A stretch of DNA of 64,000 bases from Sphingomonas aerophila (GTDB lineage Bacteria > Pseudomonadota > Alphaproteobacteria > Sphingomonadales > Sphingomonadaceae). The stretch spans positions 62,001 to 126,000 of the forward strand of contig NZ_JACIJK010000010.1 of NCBI RefSeq assembly GCF_014199305.1, given 5' to 3'. The notes under the pieces are model-generated. The model ran no database searches, was not told the DNA's origin, and was given only the letters and a program-made list of their open reading frames with translations. This document shows, piece by piece, positions 8,689 to 16,896 of the stretch. Both the position numbers and the translations under genes were made by a program. Each line of letters starts with the position of its first letter. Position 1 is the stretch's first letter.

Positions 8689-10992
8689 ATGAACGCTGCC
8701 CGCTTGCCTGCCAGTTCCCATCGACATGCAGGCACGGGCCTGTTGGTGTGCTTCTCCCATCTGCGTTGGAACTTCGTATTTCAGCGACCGCAGCACCTGC
8801 TTACCCGCTTTGCCCGCCACTATCCGGTTGTCGTATGGGAAGAGCCAGAGCATGGCGCGGCCGAGCCCGGCCTGCTGGTCCGGGAAGAAGCTGACGGGCT
8901 GCGCGTGGTTACTCCGCAGCTGCCCCACGGCCTTTCCACGGCGGCGGAGCGCGAGGCGCTGGGCACGCTTCTCGATGGCTTCCTCGCGGGCGAGCCGCCT
9001 GTGGCGGTACGCTGGTATTACACCCCGATGATGCTCGCCTTTTCGCGACAGGTCAGGGCTGCGGTCACCGTGTACGACTGCATGGACGAGCTGTCCGCCT
9101 TCCGCTTCGCGCCGGCCGAACTGCTCGCCCTTGAAGAAGAGCTCCTGCGCGCCTCGGACCTGGTGTTTACCGGCGGCTATAGCCTTTACGAGGCAAAGCA
9201 GGCTCGCCATCCCAGCGTGCATCCGTTTCCGTCGAGCGTCGACGTGCCGCATTTCGCGCGGGCACGCGACCGCGAACCCGGCCGTCAGGCGACACCGCGG
9301 CTTGGCTTCTATGGCGTGATCGATGAACGCATGGACCTTGAGCTGCTGGGCCATCTCGCCGCAGCGCGGCCCGAATGGCAGATCGAGGTGGTCGGCCCGG
9401 TCGTGAAGATCGATCCTTCCGAACTGCCGCGGCACGAGAACCTCCATTATCCCGGTTCCCGTTCCTATGACGAACTGCCCGCAACGGTGGCGGGCTGGGA
9501 CGTGGCATTGATGCCGTTCGCCATCAACGAGGCGACCCGCTTCATCAGCCCGACCAAGACGCCCGAGTATCTCGCGGCAGGCCGCCCGGTCGTGTCGACG
9601 CCGGTGGTCGACGTGGTGCGTCATTATGGCTCGCTCGACGCGGTTCGGATCGCGGAAGCGGGCGACGCTTTCGTGCAGGCCTGTGACGAAGCCCTGGCGC
9701 TGGTGCGCGGCGGGGATCGTGGCTGGCGCAAGCAGGCGGATGCGGTGTTGGCCGCGGGATCATGGGACGATGTGGCCGCTGCGATGCTGGCGGCCATCAG
9801 GAAGGTTGGCACGGCAATGGCTACAACAAACACGACCACCACGGGAGGCGCGGACCGCCCCCATTACGACTATCTGGTCGTGGGCGCCGGCTTTGCGGGA
9901 TCCGTGATGGCGGAGCGGCTGGCAGCGGACGCTGGCAAGAAGGTGCTGGTGATCGATCGCCGCCCGCATGTCGCCGGCAATGCTTACGATGTGCAGGACG
10001 AATCAGGCATCCTGATCCACCAATATGGTCCGCACATCTTCCACACCAACTCGGACGAGGTGTTCAGCTATCTGTCGCGTTTCACCGAGTGGCGGCCCTA
10101 TGAGCATCGCGTGCTCGCCGAGGTTCGCGGACAGCAGGTGCCGATCCCGATCAACCGGACGACGCTGAACAAGCTGTTCGACGCGGGCCTGGAAACCGAT
10201 GAGGATGCCGCAGCCTTTCTCGCGGCGCGTGCCGAGCCGGTCGCGGAAGTGCGCACGTCCGAGGACGTCGTGGTGTCCGCGGTGGGTGAGGAACTCTATC
10301 GCCTGTTCTTCCGTGGCTACACCCGCAAGCAGTGGGGCCTTGACCCGTCAGAGCTCGACAAGTCGGTGACCGCGCGCGTGCCGACCCGGACCAACCTGGA
10401 CGACCGGTACTTCGGCGATACGCACCAAGCGATGCCAGCCCATGGCTTCACCGCCATGTTCACTCGGATGCTCGACCACCCGAACATCACCGTGATGCTC
10501 GACACCGACTTCGCCGAACTGGAAGGCACCGCGACCTGGGGTAAGATGGTCTATACCGGGCCGATCGACGAGTATTTCGGCCACCGCTATGGCAAGCTGC
10601 CTTATCGGTCGCTCCGGTTCGAGCATCGCACGCTTCAGACCGAGTGGCACCAGGCGGTCGCCGTGGTGAACTACCCGGACGAGGCGGTACCCTACACCCG
10701 CGTTACCGAATACAAGCACCTGACCGGCCAAGATTCGCAGGTGACCAGCGTCACGTTCGAATATCCGGCATCCGAGGGCGATCCTTACTACCCGATCCCC
10801 CGGCCGGAGAACCAAGCGCTGTTCAAGCGCTATGAGGCGCTGTCCCTGGCCGAGCCGGATGTGATCTTTGTCGGACGGCTTGCGACTTACCGTTACTACA
10901 ACATGGACCAGGTCGTTGGGCAGGCGTTGGCGACGTATCGCCGGCTGAAGGCTCGCGAGGAAGAATCGGTGCTGGCCGACGCGGCTGAATGA
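8689..10992 (+). CDS. glf: Glycosyltransferase fused to UDP-galactopyranose mutase
   Basis: 767 residues in one uninterrupted frame, ATG 8689 with GGAG at 8679-8682. Residues 1-375 form a GT-B glycosyltransferase (LLVCFSHLRWNFVFQRPQHL near the start; donor-site region FISPTKTPEYLAAGRPVVST). After a Thr-rich linker beginning at Met377 (MATTNTTTTGG), residues 390-767 are a complete UDP-galactopyranose mutase: dinucleotide motif DYLVVGAGFAGSV, IHQYGPHIFHTN, VPIPINRTTLNKLF and a C-terminal YYNMDQVVGQALATY. The mutase interconverts UDP-galactopyranose and UDP-galactofuranose, and the fused transferase may use the product. The stop overlaps the next gene by 4 bp (ATGA). It is divergent from the GH5-like gene. 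Confidence 0.9.
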   Translation: MNAARLPASSHRHAGTGLLVCFSHLRWNFVFQRPQHLLTRFARHYPVVVWEEPEHGAAEPGLLVREEADGLRVVTPQLPHGLSTAAEREALGTLLDGFLAGEPPVAVRWYYTPMMLAFSRQVRAAVTVYDCMDELSAFRFAPAELLALEEELLRASDLVFTGGYSLYEAKQARHPSVHPFPSSVDVPHFARARDREPGRQATPRLGFYGVIDERMDLELLGHLAAARPEWQIEVVGPVVKIDPSELPRHENLHYPGSRSYDELPATVAGWDVALMPFAINEATRFISPTKTPEYLAAGRPVVSTPVVDVVRHYGSLDAVRIAEAGDAFVQACDEALALVRGGDRGWRKQADAVLAAGSWDDVAAAMLAAIRKVGTAMATTNTTTTGGADRPHYDYLVVGAGFAGSVMAERLAADAGKKVLVIDRRPHVAGNAYDVQDESGILIHQYGPHIFHTNSDEVFSYLSRFTEWRPYEHRVLAEVRGQQVPIPINRTTLNKLFDAGLETDEDAAAFLAARAEPVAEVRTSEDVVVSAVGEELYRLFFRGYTRKQWGLDPSELDKSVTARVPTRTNLDDRYFGDTHQAMPAHGFTAMFTRMLDHPNITVMLDTDFAELEGTATWGKMVYTGPIDEYFGHRYGKLPYRSLRFEHRTLQTEWHQAVAVVNYPDEAVPYTRVTEYKHLTGQDSQVTSVTFEYPASEGDPYYPIPRPENQALFKRYEALSLAEPDVIFVGRLATYRYYNMDQVVGQALATYRRLKAREEESVLADAAE

Positions 10993-11414
10993 ACCGCAAA
11001 GGAGTGACGCGGATCGAAGCGGCGCGACCGGACGTCGCGCCCCCGGTCTGCGAAGTATTGCTGATCGGGCGCGACGGGTTCCTCGGTGACTATGTCGCCG
11101 AGGGTTTGCGGCGGGCAGGGCTGGTCGTGCTTACCCTGTCGCCCGGTGAGATGCCGCACCCTGGCGTGGAAGGCTGCGGCGGCGCGGTGATGGATATCGG
11201 GCTGCCTACCGACGACTTGCTGCGGGCCAGCAACTGGTTGGCCGAACGCAACATCCCGGTTGTGCTGATCGGCGGAGCTGCCGCCCGATTGCCCCCGGAA
11301 TGGCAGCGCCGGCCGGTGTTGCTCCAGCCTTTTGCCAGCTTTCAGGTAGTTGAGCAGCTACGGCTGCTGGGTGTCCCCCTGCAGATGACGGTGAACCAGG
11401 CGATGCCCCTCTAG
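10989..11414 (+). CDS. Degenerate response-regulator receiver-like protein
   Basis: 141 residues, translationally coupled to the fusion gene by ATGA. The order of elements resembles a CheY-type receiver: strand CEVLLIGRDGFLGDYVAEGLRRAG, a candidate phospho-acceptor Asp in GAVMDIGLP, IPVVLIGG, and LLQPFASFQVVEQL where receivers have K-P-F. The N-terminal acidic pair and the switch lysine are missing (Q replaces K), so canonical phosphorylation is doubtful. No DNA-binding or output domain is present. Coupling to the galactofuranose enzyme suggests a regulatory or scaffolding partner, but function is unknown. Its last 4 bases overlap the convergent PRC-barrel gene. Confidence 0.55.
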   Translation: MNRKGVTRIEAARPDVAPPVCEVLLIGRDGFLGDYVAEGLRRAGLVVLTLSPGEMPHPGVEGCGGAVMDIGLPTDDLLRASNWLAERNIPVVLIGGAAARLPPEWQRRPVLLQPFASFQVVEQLRLLGVPLQMTVNQAMPL

Positions 11415-11983
11415 AGACTGGCCGGCCAGTTATCCGCCTCCAGGACCGGACGCGCCGCCAAGGCCGCGGCGTCCAGGTCGCAATGAACGCCATCTTCCGA
11501 AAAGCGCACGTCCTGCGGGGAGAGGGCGTGCAGGCGCTCGCCCAAGCCGCCGACGCCGCCCTCGCTCACCACCAGATAGGCAAGGCCGGTGCCGGCGCAC
11601 TGCATCATCGCCTCGATCACCGTGCCGATCGCCGCGCCATCCTTTCCGGTGACCGTCGCCCCGCCAAGCCTGCCGATTGGAAACAAGGTCGGCACACGTG
11701 CAACGGCGGCGCTGCGCCGGGTCGCGGCCGCACCACCATCTTCATATCGGGCTTGCCGGCCCAGCCAGCGCCAGATGCCGATCAGGTTCACCAGGGTCAG
11801 AAAGCCGTTGCTCCAGAGCAGGTTGTTCTGGCCGGTGCCGATCGCGACCATGATCCACCCAATCGAACCGACTGTGAAGACGATGAAACCCCATCCCGTG
11901 ACACGGGCGCCGAGATTCGCCGCGGTCATCATGGCCGCGATCATGGTAGCGGCCGGGGCGACCCAGCCGGCGATCTCCGTCAT
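11411..11983 (-). CDS. Membrane protein with PRC-barrel domain
   Basis: 190 residues, ATG 11983 with AGGAAC upstream. Residues 1-75 contain two or three hydrophobic segments (APAATMIAAMMTAANLGA, GFIVFTVGSIGWIMVAIGTG, GFLTLVNLIGIWRWLG). Residues about 95-175 form a PRC-barrel-like domain (FPIGRLGGATVTGKDGAAIGTVIEAM...YLVVSEGG...HALSPQDVRF). PRC-barrel proteins in alphaproteobacteria are often associated with the envelope or stress. No specific role is evident from context. Confidence 0.7.
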   Translation of the reverse strand: MTEIAGWVAPAATMIAAMMTAANLGARVTGWGFIVFTVGSIGWIMVAIGTGQNNLLWSNGFLTLVNLIGIWRWLGRQARYEDGGAAATRRSAAVARVPTLFPIGRLGGATVTGKDGAAIGTVIEAMMQCAGTGLAYLVVSEGGVGGLGERLHALSPQDVRFSEDGVHCDLDAAALAARPVLEADNWPASL

Positions 11984-12080
11984 AGAAGCGTGTTCCTGGT
12001 ATTGCCGTTGCGGCGCTTAACGGCCGGCCCGCCATTTTCGGTCCCTTTACGTCGGTCGCAGCGCCGCTAAGGCACGATCG

Positions 12081-14297
12081 ATGGCGACGGGGCGGATTAC
12101 CAGGCGCGGGCTGCTGGTTGGCGGTGGCGCGGGGGCAGGGCTGCTGGTCGCCTGGGCGCTGTGGCCGCGCCGCTACGCGGAAACATTGGTCACCGGCCCT
12201 GGCGAGCATCTGTTCGGCGCATGGCTGAAGATCGGCGAGGATGGTCGCGTGATCGTGGCAGTGCCGCAGGTGGAGCACGGCCAGGGCGTGTTCACCGCCC
12301 TGCCGCAGATCGTGGCGGACGAGCTCGGCGCAGACTGGCGCACGGTGGCGGTTGAGCCGACACCAGCCAGTCCGCTTTATGCCAATCCGCTTGCGCTCGA
12401 CGAGCTATGGGGCGGCGCCTTCGACCAGGTGCCGGCCCCGGTGCGTGGTGAGTGGGCAAGGCGCGCGGCGCTGATGCTGACCGGTGGGTCGACCTCTGTG
12501 CGCCAGTTCGAGGATGACTTGCGCGTCGCGGGCGCCACGGCGCGGGCGCTGCTGCTGAAGGCGGCGGCACGCCGTTGGGATGTCGACTGGACGCAATGCC
12601 GGACCCAGGCGGGCTTTGTGGTCACCGGGCGAAACCGCCTCCGCTTCGCCGAGCTCGCCGCCGCCGCTGCAAGCGAGGAGGCGCCGGACCCGCTGCCCCA
12701 GGGCGTCCAGGGGGCGGGCGCGCTGGCGGGAAAGCCCCTGCCCCGGCTCGACGCGCCGGCCAAGGTGGACGGGTCGGCGAACTTTGCCGCCGACATCCGC
12801 CTCGCGGACATGGTGCATGTTGCCGTGCGGGCTGGCCCGCAGGGCGACACTCGCCTGGTCCACGCCGATCGGGCGGCCGCCGACCGCGTGGCAGGGGTGG
12901 TTGCTGTCGTCGAGAACCGGCGCTGGGTCGCCGCGGCCGCGACGACGAGTTGGGCCGCGCAACGCGGGCTGGATGCGCTGGCGCCCCGTTTCGAGTCTCG
13001 CGGCGCTCTCGCCGACGATGCCGGGATCGAGGGCGCGTTACGGCGGGCGTTGGCGGACAAGGGGCACCGGGTCGCGTCGGCGGGAAGCCTGGGTCAGCTT
13101 CTATCCGGGGGCGGGGTCGTCGAGGCGGAGTTTCAGGTCGCGCCCGCGCTTCATGCCGCGATCGAGACACCTTCCGCAACCGCGTCCTTTCATGACGGGC
13201 GGCTGGAGCTATGGCTTCAGACACAAGCGCCGACGATCGCGCGCGCCGCTGCCGCACGGGCGGCCGGCCTGGCCGAGCACGCTGTAACGGTGCATCCGAT
13301 GATGATCGGCGGGTCATTCGGCGCCGCGCTGGACCATGAGGTAGCCGAACAGGCAGCCGTGCTGGCAATGACGCTGAAGCGGCCGATCAGCCTTATCTGG
13401 TCACGTGGCGAAAGCCTGATTCACGACCGCTGCCGCACGGCCGTGATAGCGCGCATGCGCGGAAGGTTGGCGGCGAACGGAACGCCCGTGGCGTGGAACG
13501 CCCAGATTGCAGCCCCGGCGACGGGGCGCGCCATGGCTCAGCGCATGCTGCCGGCGAGTGTGGCTGACCTTGCTGACCTGGGTCGCGGCGGTGACGCGCA
13601 AGCGGTCGGCGGCGCGGTGCCGTCTTACCGGATCGCGAACTGGGCGGTGGATCACCATCCAGCCGACCTTCCGCTGCAATCCGGCTATTTGCGGGGTGGG
13701 GCGGACGGCTACACTGCCTTCTTCAACGAGTGCTTCATGGACGAGCTTGCCGCGACGGCGGGAACCGAGCCGGTGTCGTTCCGGATCGGCATGCTGGGCG
13801 GCGATCCACGGCTCGCGCGCTGCCTGTCCACGGCGGCATCGCTGGGGGGCTGGGATGGCGGCGTTGCTGGCAGCGGGCAGGGGATCGCCTGCCACCGATT
13901 GCGCGGGAGTGCGGTCGCGGTGATGGCAGAAGCGCGTATCGAGCGTGGCCAGCCGGTGGTTGAGCGCCTGGTCGCAGCGGTTGATTGCGGCCGCGTGGTC
14001 AACCCCGACCTGGTACGGCAGCAAATCGAGGGCGGGTTGGTCTTTGGCCTGGCGCAAGCTCTTGGTGCGACGACAGGATATGAGCGTGGACTGGCACGGG
14101 TGCGCGGCTTCGACACGCTGCATCTGCCCCGACTGGCCGACACGCCCGACATAACGGTGGAGCTGATCCGGTCCGACGAGGCGCCGGGCGGCGTATCGGA
14201 AATCGGCATTCCGGCGGTCGCGCCGGCACTAGCTGGCGCCTTACATAGTTTAACCGGCAAACGTCTCCGCTCTCTCCCGCTGGTGATCCCTGCATGA
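12081..14297 (+). CDS. IorB-like molybdopterin-binding subunit of a xanthine dehydrogenase-family oxidoreductase
   Basis: 738 residues. The N-terminus TRRGLLVGGGAGAGLLVAW resembles a Tat-type or anchor signal, as in isoquinoline 1-oxidoreductase beta subunits. Family features: the early domain EHLFGAWLKIGEDGRVIVAVPQVEHGQGV, the hammerhead-like segment KPLPRLDAPAKVDGSANFAADI, HPMMIGGSFGAALDHE, and the C-terminal GGVSEIGIPA containing the presumed catalytic Glu. These enzymes hydroxylate N-heterocycles or oxidise aldehydes in the periplasm. The usual 2Fe-2S small subunit (IorA, about 150 residues) is not encoded anywhere in this window, so the electron-transfer partner is unknown. The stop overlaps hemH by 4 bp. 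Confidence 0.85.
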   Translation: MATGRITRRGLLVGGGAGAGLLVAWALWPRRYAETLVTGPGEHLFGAWLKIGEDGRVIVAVPQVEHGQGVFTALPQIVADELGADWRTVAVEPTPASPLYANPLALDELWGGAFDQVPAPVRGEWARRAALMLTGGSTSVRQFEDDLRVAGATARALLLKAAARRWDVDWTQCRTQAGFVVTGRNRLRFAELAAAAASEEAPDPLPQGVQGAGALAGKPLPRLDAPAKVDGSANFAADIRLADMVHVAVRAGPQGDTRLVHADRAAADRVAGVVAVVENRRWVAAAATTSWAAQRGLDALAPRFESRGALADDAGIEGALRRALADKGHRVASAGSLGQLLSGGGVVEAEFQVAPALHAAIETPSATASFHDGRLELWLQTQAPTIARAAAARAAGLAEHAVTVHPMMIGGSFGAALDHEVAEQAAVLAMTLKRPISLIWSRGESLIHDRCRTAVIARMRGRLAANGTPVAWNAQIAAPATGRAMAQRMLPASVADLADLGRGGDAQAVGGAVPSYRIANWAVDHHPADLPLQSGYLRGGADGYTAFFNECFMDELAATAGTEPVSFRIGMLGGDPRLARCLSTAASLGGWDGGVAGSGQGIACHRLRGSAVAVMAEARIERGQPVVERLVAAVDCGRVVNPDLVRQQIEGGLVFGLAQALGATTGYERGLARVRGFDTLHLPRLADTPDITVELIRSDEAPGGVSEIGIPAVAPALAGALHSLTGKRLRSLPLVIPA

Positions 14298-15301
14298 ACC
14301 GTCCTGCCAATCATCCCGCAATCCCGCCCGCCCGCATCGGTGTGCTGTTGATAAACCTAGGCACGCCGGACGCGGCCGATGCGCATTCGGTGCGCCGCTA
14401 TCTCGCCGAGTTTCTATCGGACCGGCGAGTGGTGGAGATACCGCAGCTCTTGTGGCAGCCGATCCTGCGTGGCGCGATCCTGACCACCCGGCCCAAGAAA
14501 TCCGCCCACGCCTATGCGCAGGTTTGGACGGAAGAAGGTTCCCCGCTGGCGGCGATCACGCGTGCTCAAGCCATCGCGTTGAAGGATGCGTTCGGGCCGG
14601 AGGTTAGCGTCGATTACGCGATGCGCTATGGCCGGCCCGCGATCGGCGACCGGCTGCAGGCGCTGAAGGATGCGGGGTGCGAGCGGATCCTGCTCGCGCC
14701 GCTCTACCCGCAATATTGCGCAGCAACGACCGCGACGGCGAATGACAAGGCATTCCTGGCCCTCGCCGGCATGCGCTGGCAGCCGGCAATCCGGACATTG
14801 CCACCCTATTATGACGACCCGGCCTATATCGACGCGCTCAAGACGTCGGTGGAGGCAGGCCTCGCCGCACTGGATTTCGAGCCTGACCTGCTGCTCGCCA
14901 GCTTTCACGGCATGCCGCAGCGAACGCTGGAGCTCGGCGACCCTTATCACTGCCACTGCCAGAAAACAGCGCGGCTGCTGAAGGAGGCTCTTGGGCGAGA
15001 CCTGACGATCACCTTCCAGTCGCGATTCGGTCGGGCCAAGTGGCTGGAGCCCGCCACCGACACGGTACTGGCGTCGTTGCCGGCCAAGGGTGTGCGCAAG
15101 GTGGCGATTGTGGCCCCGGGATTTTCCGCCGATTGCGTCGAAACGCTCGAGGAACTCGCGATCCGGGGACGAGAAACCTTTGAAGAAGCGGGCGGTACCC
15201 ACTTCGCGGCACTGCCTTGCCTCAACGCCAGCGATCCGGGCATCGATATGCTGCGCAGCATTGTGCGCCGCGAGCTTGCCGGGTGGACGGCCACGCCGTA
15301 G
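14294..15301 (+). CDS. hemH: Ferrochelatase
   Basis: 335 residues, normal length. It inserts Fe2+ into protoporphyrin IX, the last step of protoheme synthesis, in the cytoplasm at the membrane. Seen: the N-terminal VLLINLGTPDAADAHSVRRYLAEFLSD, the catalytic histidine in LLASFHGMPQRTLELGDPYHCHC, and FSADCVETLEEL with the conserved Glu. The Cys-rich YHCHC stretch resembles iron-sulfur or thiol features seen in some ferrochelatases, but I cannot assign a cluster. It is coupled (ATGA) to the IorB-like gene. It lies in the same window as ctaB, ctaG and ccmAB, which also handle heme. Confidence 0.95.
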   Translation: MNRPANHPAIPPARIGVLLINLGTPDAADAHSVRRYLAEFLSDRRVVEIPQLLWQPILRGAILTTRPKKSAHAYAQVWTEEGSPLAAITRAQAIALKDAFGPEVSVDYAMRYGRPAIGDRLQALKDAGCERILLAPLYPQYCAATTATANDKAFLALAGMRWQPAIRTLPPYYDDPAYIDALKTSVEAGLAALDFEPDLLLASFHGMPQRTLELGDPYHCHCQKTARLLKEALGRDLTITFQSRFGRAKWLEPATDTVLASLPAKGVRKVAIVAPGFSADCVETLEELAIRGRETFEEAGGTHFAALPCLNASDPGIDMLRSIVRRELAGWTATP

Positions 15302-15328
15302 CGTCTTCCCCGAAACAGGGAGAGGCTC

Positions 15329-16051
15329 ATGGCACGGGTTGCGATCGTCACTGGCGGCACACGCGGCATTGGCGAGGCGATCAGCCTTGCCCTGAAGGAA
15401 GCGGGGCTGAACGTTGCAGCCAACTACGCTGGCAATGAAGAGCGCGCACGCGAGTTCACCAGCCGGACGGGGATACAGTCGTTCCGCTGGGACGTGGCCG
15501 ATCACGAGGCCTGCCTGAACGGGGTAAAGGAGGTCGAGGCGGCACTTGGGCCGGTCGACGTGCTGGTCAACAATGCCGGCATCACCCGCGACGGCACGAT
15601 CATGAAGCTTACTTATCAGGCATGGAAAGAGGTGATAGACACCAACCTTGGCGGATGCTTCAACATGGCCAAGGCGGTGTTCCCCGGCATGCGCGATCGC
15701 AAATGGGGTCGCATCGTCAATATCGGCTCGATCAACGGCCAGGCAGGGCAGTACGGGCAGGTCAACTACGCGGCCGCGAAATCGGGCATCCACGGCTTCA
15801 CCAAGGCCCTGGCGCAGGAGGGCGCGCGCGCAGGGGTGACGGTGAACGCGATCGCGCCAGGCTATATCGACACGGACATGGTCGCGGCAGTGCCAGGGGA
15901 CGTGCTTGAGAAGATCGTCGCGCGGATTCCGGTCGGACGGCTGGGGCAGGCGGCCGAGATTGCCCGCGGCGTCGCGTTCCTGTGTTCCGAGGACGCTGGG
16001 TTCGTGACCGGTTCGACGTTGAGCATCAACGGCGGCCAGCACATGTACTGA
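15329..16051 (+). CDS. phaB: Acetoacetyl-CoA reductase
   Basis: 240-residue short-chain dehydrogenase. NADPH motif TGGTRGIGEA at the N-terminus, NNAG motif (VLVNNAGITRDGTIMKL), catalytic Ser in NIGSINGQAGQYGQ, YxxxK in NYAAAKSG, and the PhaB-like end LSINGGQHMY. It reduces acetoacetyl-CoA to (R)-3-hydroxybutyryl-CoA for polyhydroxyalkanoate synthesis. No phaA or phaC lies nearby, so it is a stand-alone copy. ATG 15329 follows an AGGGAGAGG ribosome site. FabG-type activity cannot be excluded, but the C-terminal motif favours PhaB. Confidence 0.88.
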   Translation: MARVAIVTGGTRGIGEAISLALKEAGLNVAANYAGNEERAREFTSRTGIQSFRWDVADHEACLNGVKEVEAALGPVDVLVNNAGITRDGTIMKLTYQAWKEVIDTNLGGCFNMAKAVFPGMRDRKWGRIVNIGSINGQAGQYGQVNYAAAKSGIHGFTKALAQEGARAGVTVNAIAPGYIDTDMVAAVPGDVLEKIVARIPVGRLGQAAEIARGVAFLCSEDAGFVTGSTLSINGGQHMY

Positions 16052-16397
16052 CGGTCGCAGCCCTGCGGCCGGCACGGCCGGCGGGTCGACGGCAACGCCG
16101 TTTGAACCCGTCCGACATCACGCCGGCGGCGTGGCCGTTGGCGGTTGACTGAGTCCTTGAAGGGGTTGAGACGGCGAAGCCGCCGCTTGCCCGTCAGACG
16201 GGATCGGCTGCGCCGACCCGCTGGCCGGTTCGGGCGCTGGCGGGCGCGACCGGCCGCAGTTGCGGCCTGCGCCCGAACAAAGGGGCCAGCTCCTTTCGGA
16301 ACCGGCCCCCCGCTCCCCGATACGCTACGCGTGGGAGCTCACACACACTGCGCTGGTGGCGTGCCGGGCAGCCTTTCGGCCCGCCCGGCGGCCAGGA
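16052..16397. other. Intergenic region with GC-rich inverted repeats
   Basis: 346 bp between phaB and the convergent glycine-zipper gene. No coding frame in it looks real. It holds a short GC hairpin (GCCGGC-ACG-GCCGGC, about 16069-16083) after phaB and a longer one at 16282-16309. Neither has a clear U-tract. Confidence 0.5.
16282..16309. terminator. Possible terminator hairpin
   Basis: GGGGCC (16282-16287) pairs with GGCCCC (16304-16309), with an inner TCC-TTTC-GGA stem. It lies 89 bp beyond the stop of the minus-strand gene at 16398. There is no T-run on either side, so termination is only suggested. Confidence 0.35.
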
Positions 16398-16757
16398 TCA
16401 GCGGCAGTACCTCGGGTTATCCGACTTATCGATCGCGTGGCCCGCGAGGGCACCGGCGGCCCCGCCCAGAACCGTGCCGAGCGTCCGGTCACCGCGGCTG
16501 TCGATGGTGCGGCCAAGCAAGCCACCCGCAATCGCGCCGACAAGGGTGCCGCCGGTGTTGTCGCAACCGCGGCCGCCCCGGCGTGAATAGCCACGGTCAC
16601 CCCGGTAGGAGCGCGGGCCATGGTTATAGCCGTCGTCATAGGCGCGGCTGTAACCCCGGTCGTAACCGCGATAGCGCTGCGCATCAGCCGGCGCAGAAGC
16701 GATGCTGGTGGTGCCAATGGCCAGGGCGGTGGCGGCGAGAGCAATCTTCTTAAACAT
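16398..16757 (-). CDS. Glycine-zipper 2TM (17 kDa antigen-like) secreted protein
   Basis: 119 residues, ATG 16757 with GGGAG upstream. The in-frame ATG at 16772 would include that ribosome site. Signal peptide MFKKIALAATALAIGTTSIASAPADA. A Tyr/Arg/Gly-rich mature segment (RYRGYDRGYSRAYDDGYN) precedes a glycine-zipper hairpin (GGTLVGAIAGGLLGRTIDSRGDRTLGTVLGGAAGALAGHAID). Such proteins sit in the periplasm or outer membrane and stabilise the envelope. It is divergent from the phytase-like esterase gene. Confidence 0.8.
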   Translation of the reverse strand: MFKKIALAATALAIGTTSIASAPADAQRYRGYDRGYSRAYDDGYNHGPRSYRGDRGYSRRGGRGCDNTGGTLVGAIAGGLLGRTIDSRGDRTLGTVLGGAAGALAGHAIDKSDNPRYCR

Positions 16758-16896
16758 GGTTCGAACTCCCATTTCGTCGGCGACGCGTTCGTCGTCGTTG
16801 AGGTGCTTATGGGTGATTCGCGTTGAGCCGACCCTGAATGCGCTCGTTATCCATCATTCATGCTGGCGAGGCCGGGCGTCGCCCCTAGAAGGCGCC

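Noticed and set aside
9817..10992. UDP-galactopyranose mutase as a separate gene starting at ATG 9817
   Set aside because: The upstream transferase frame runs through without a stop, so it is annotated as one fusion; an internal start remains only a possibility.
14414..16075. 553-codon open frame on the minus strand opposite hemH and phaB
   Set aside because: Antisense shadow in high-GC DNA; both plus-strand genes have full family motifs and this frame has none.
16740..16790. GGTTCGAAC resembling a tRNA T-loop
   Set aside because: Flanking bases do not form a T-stem and no acceptor or anticodon arms are present; it is the leader of the glycine-zipper gene.
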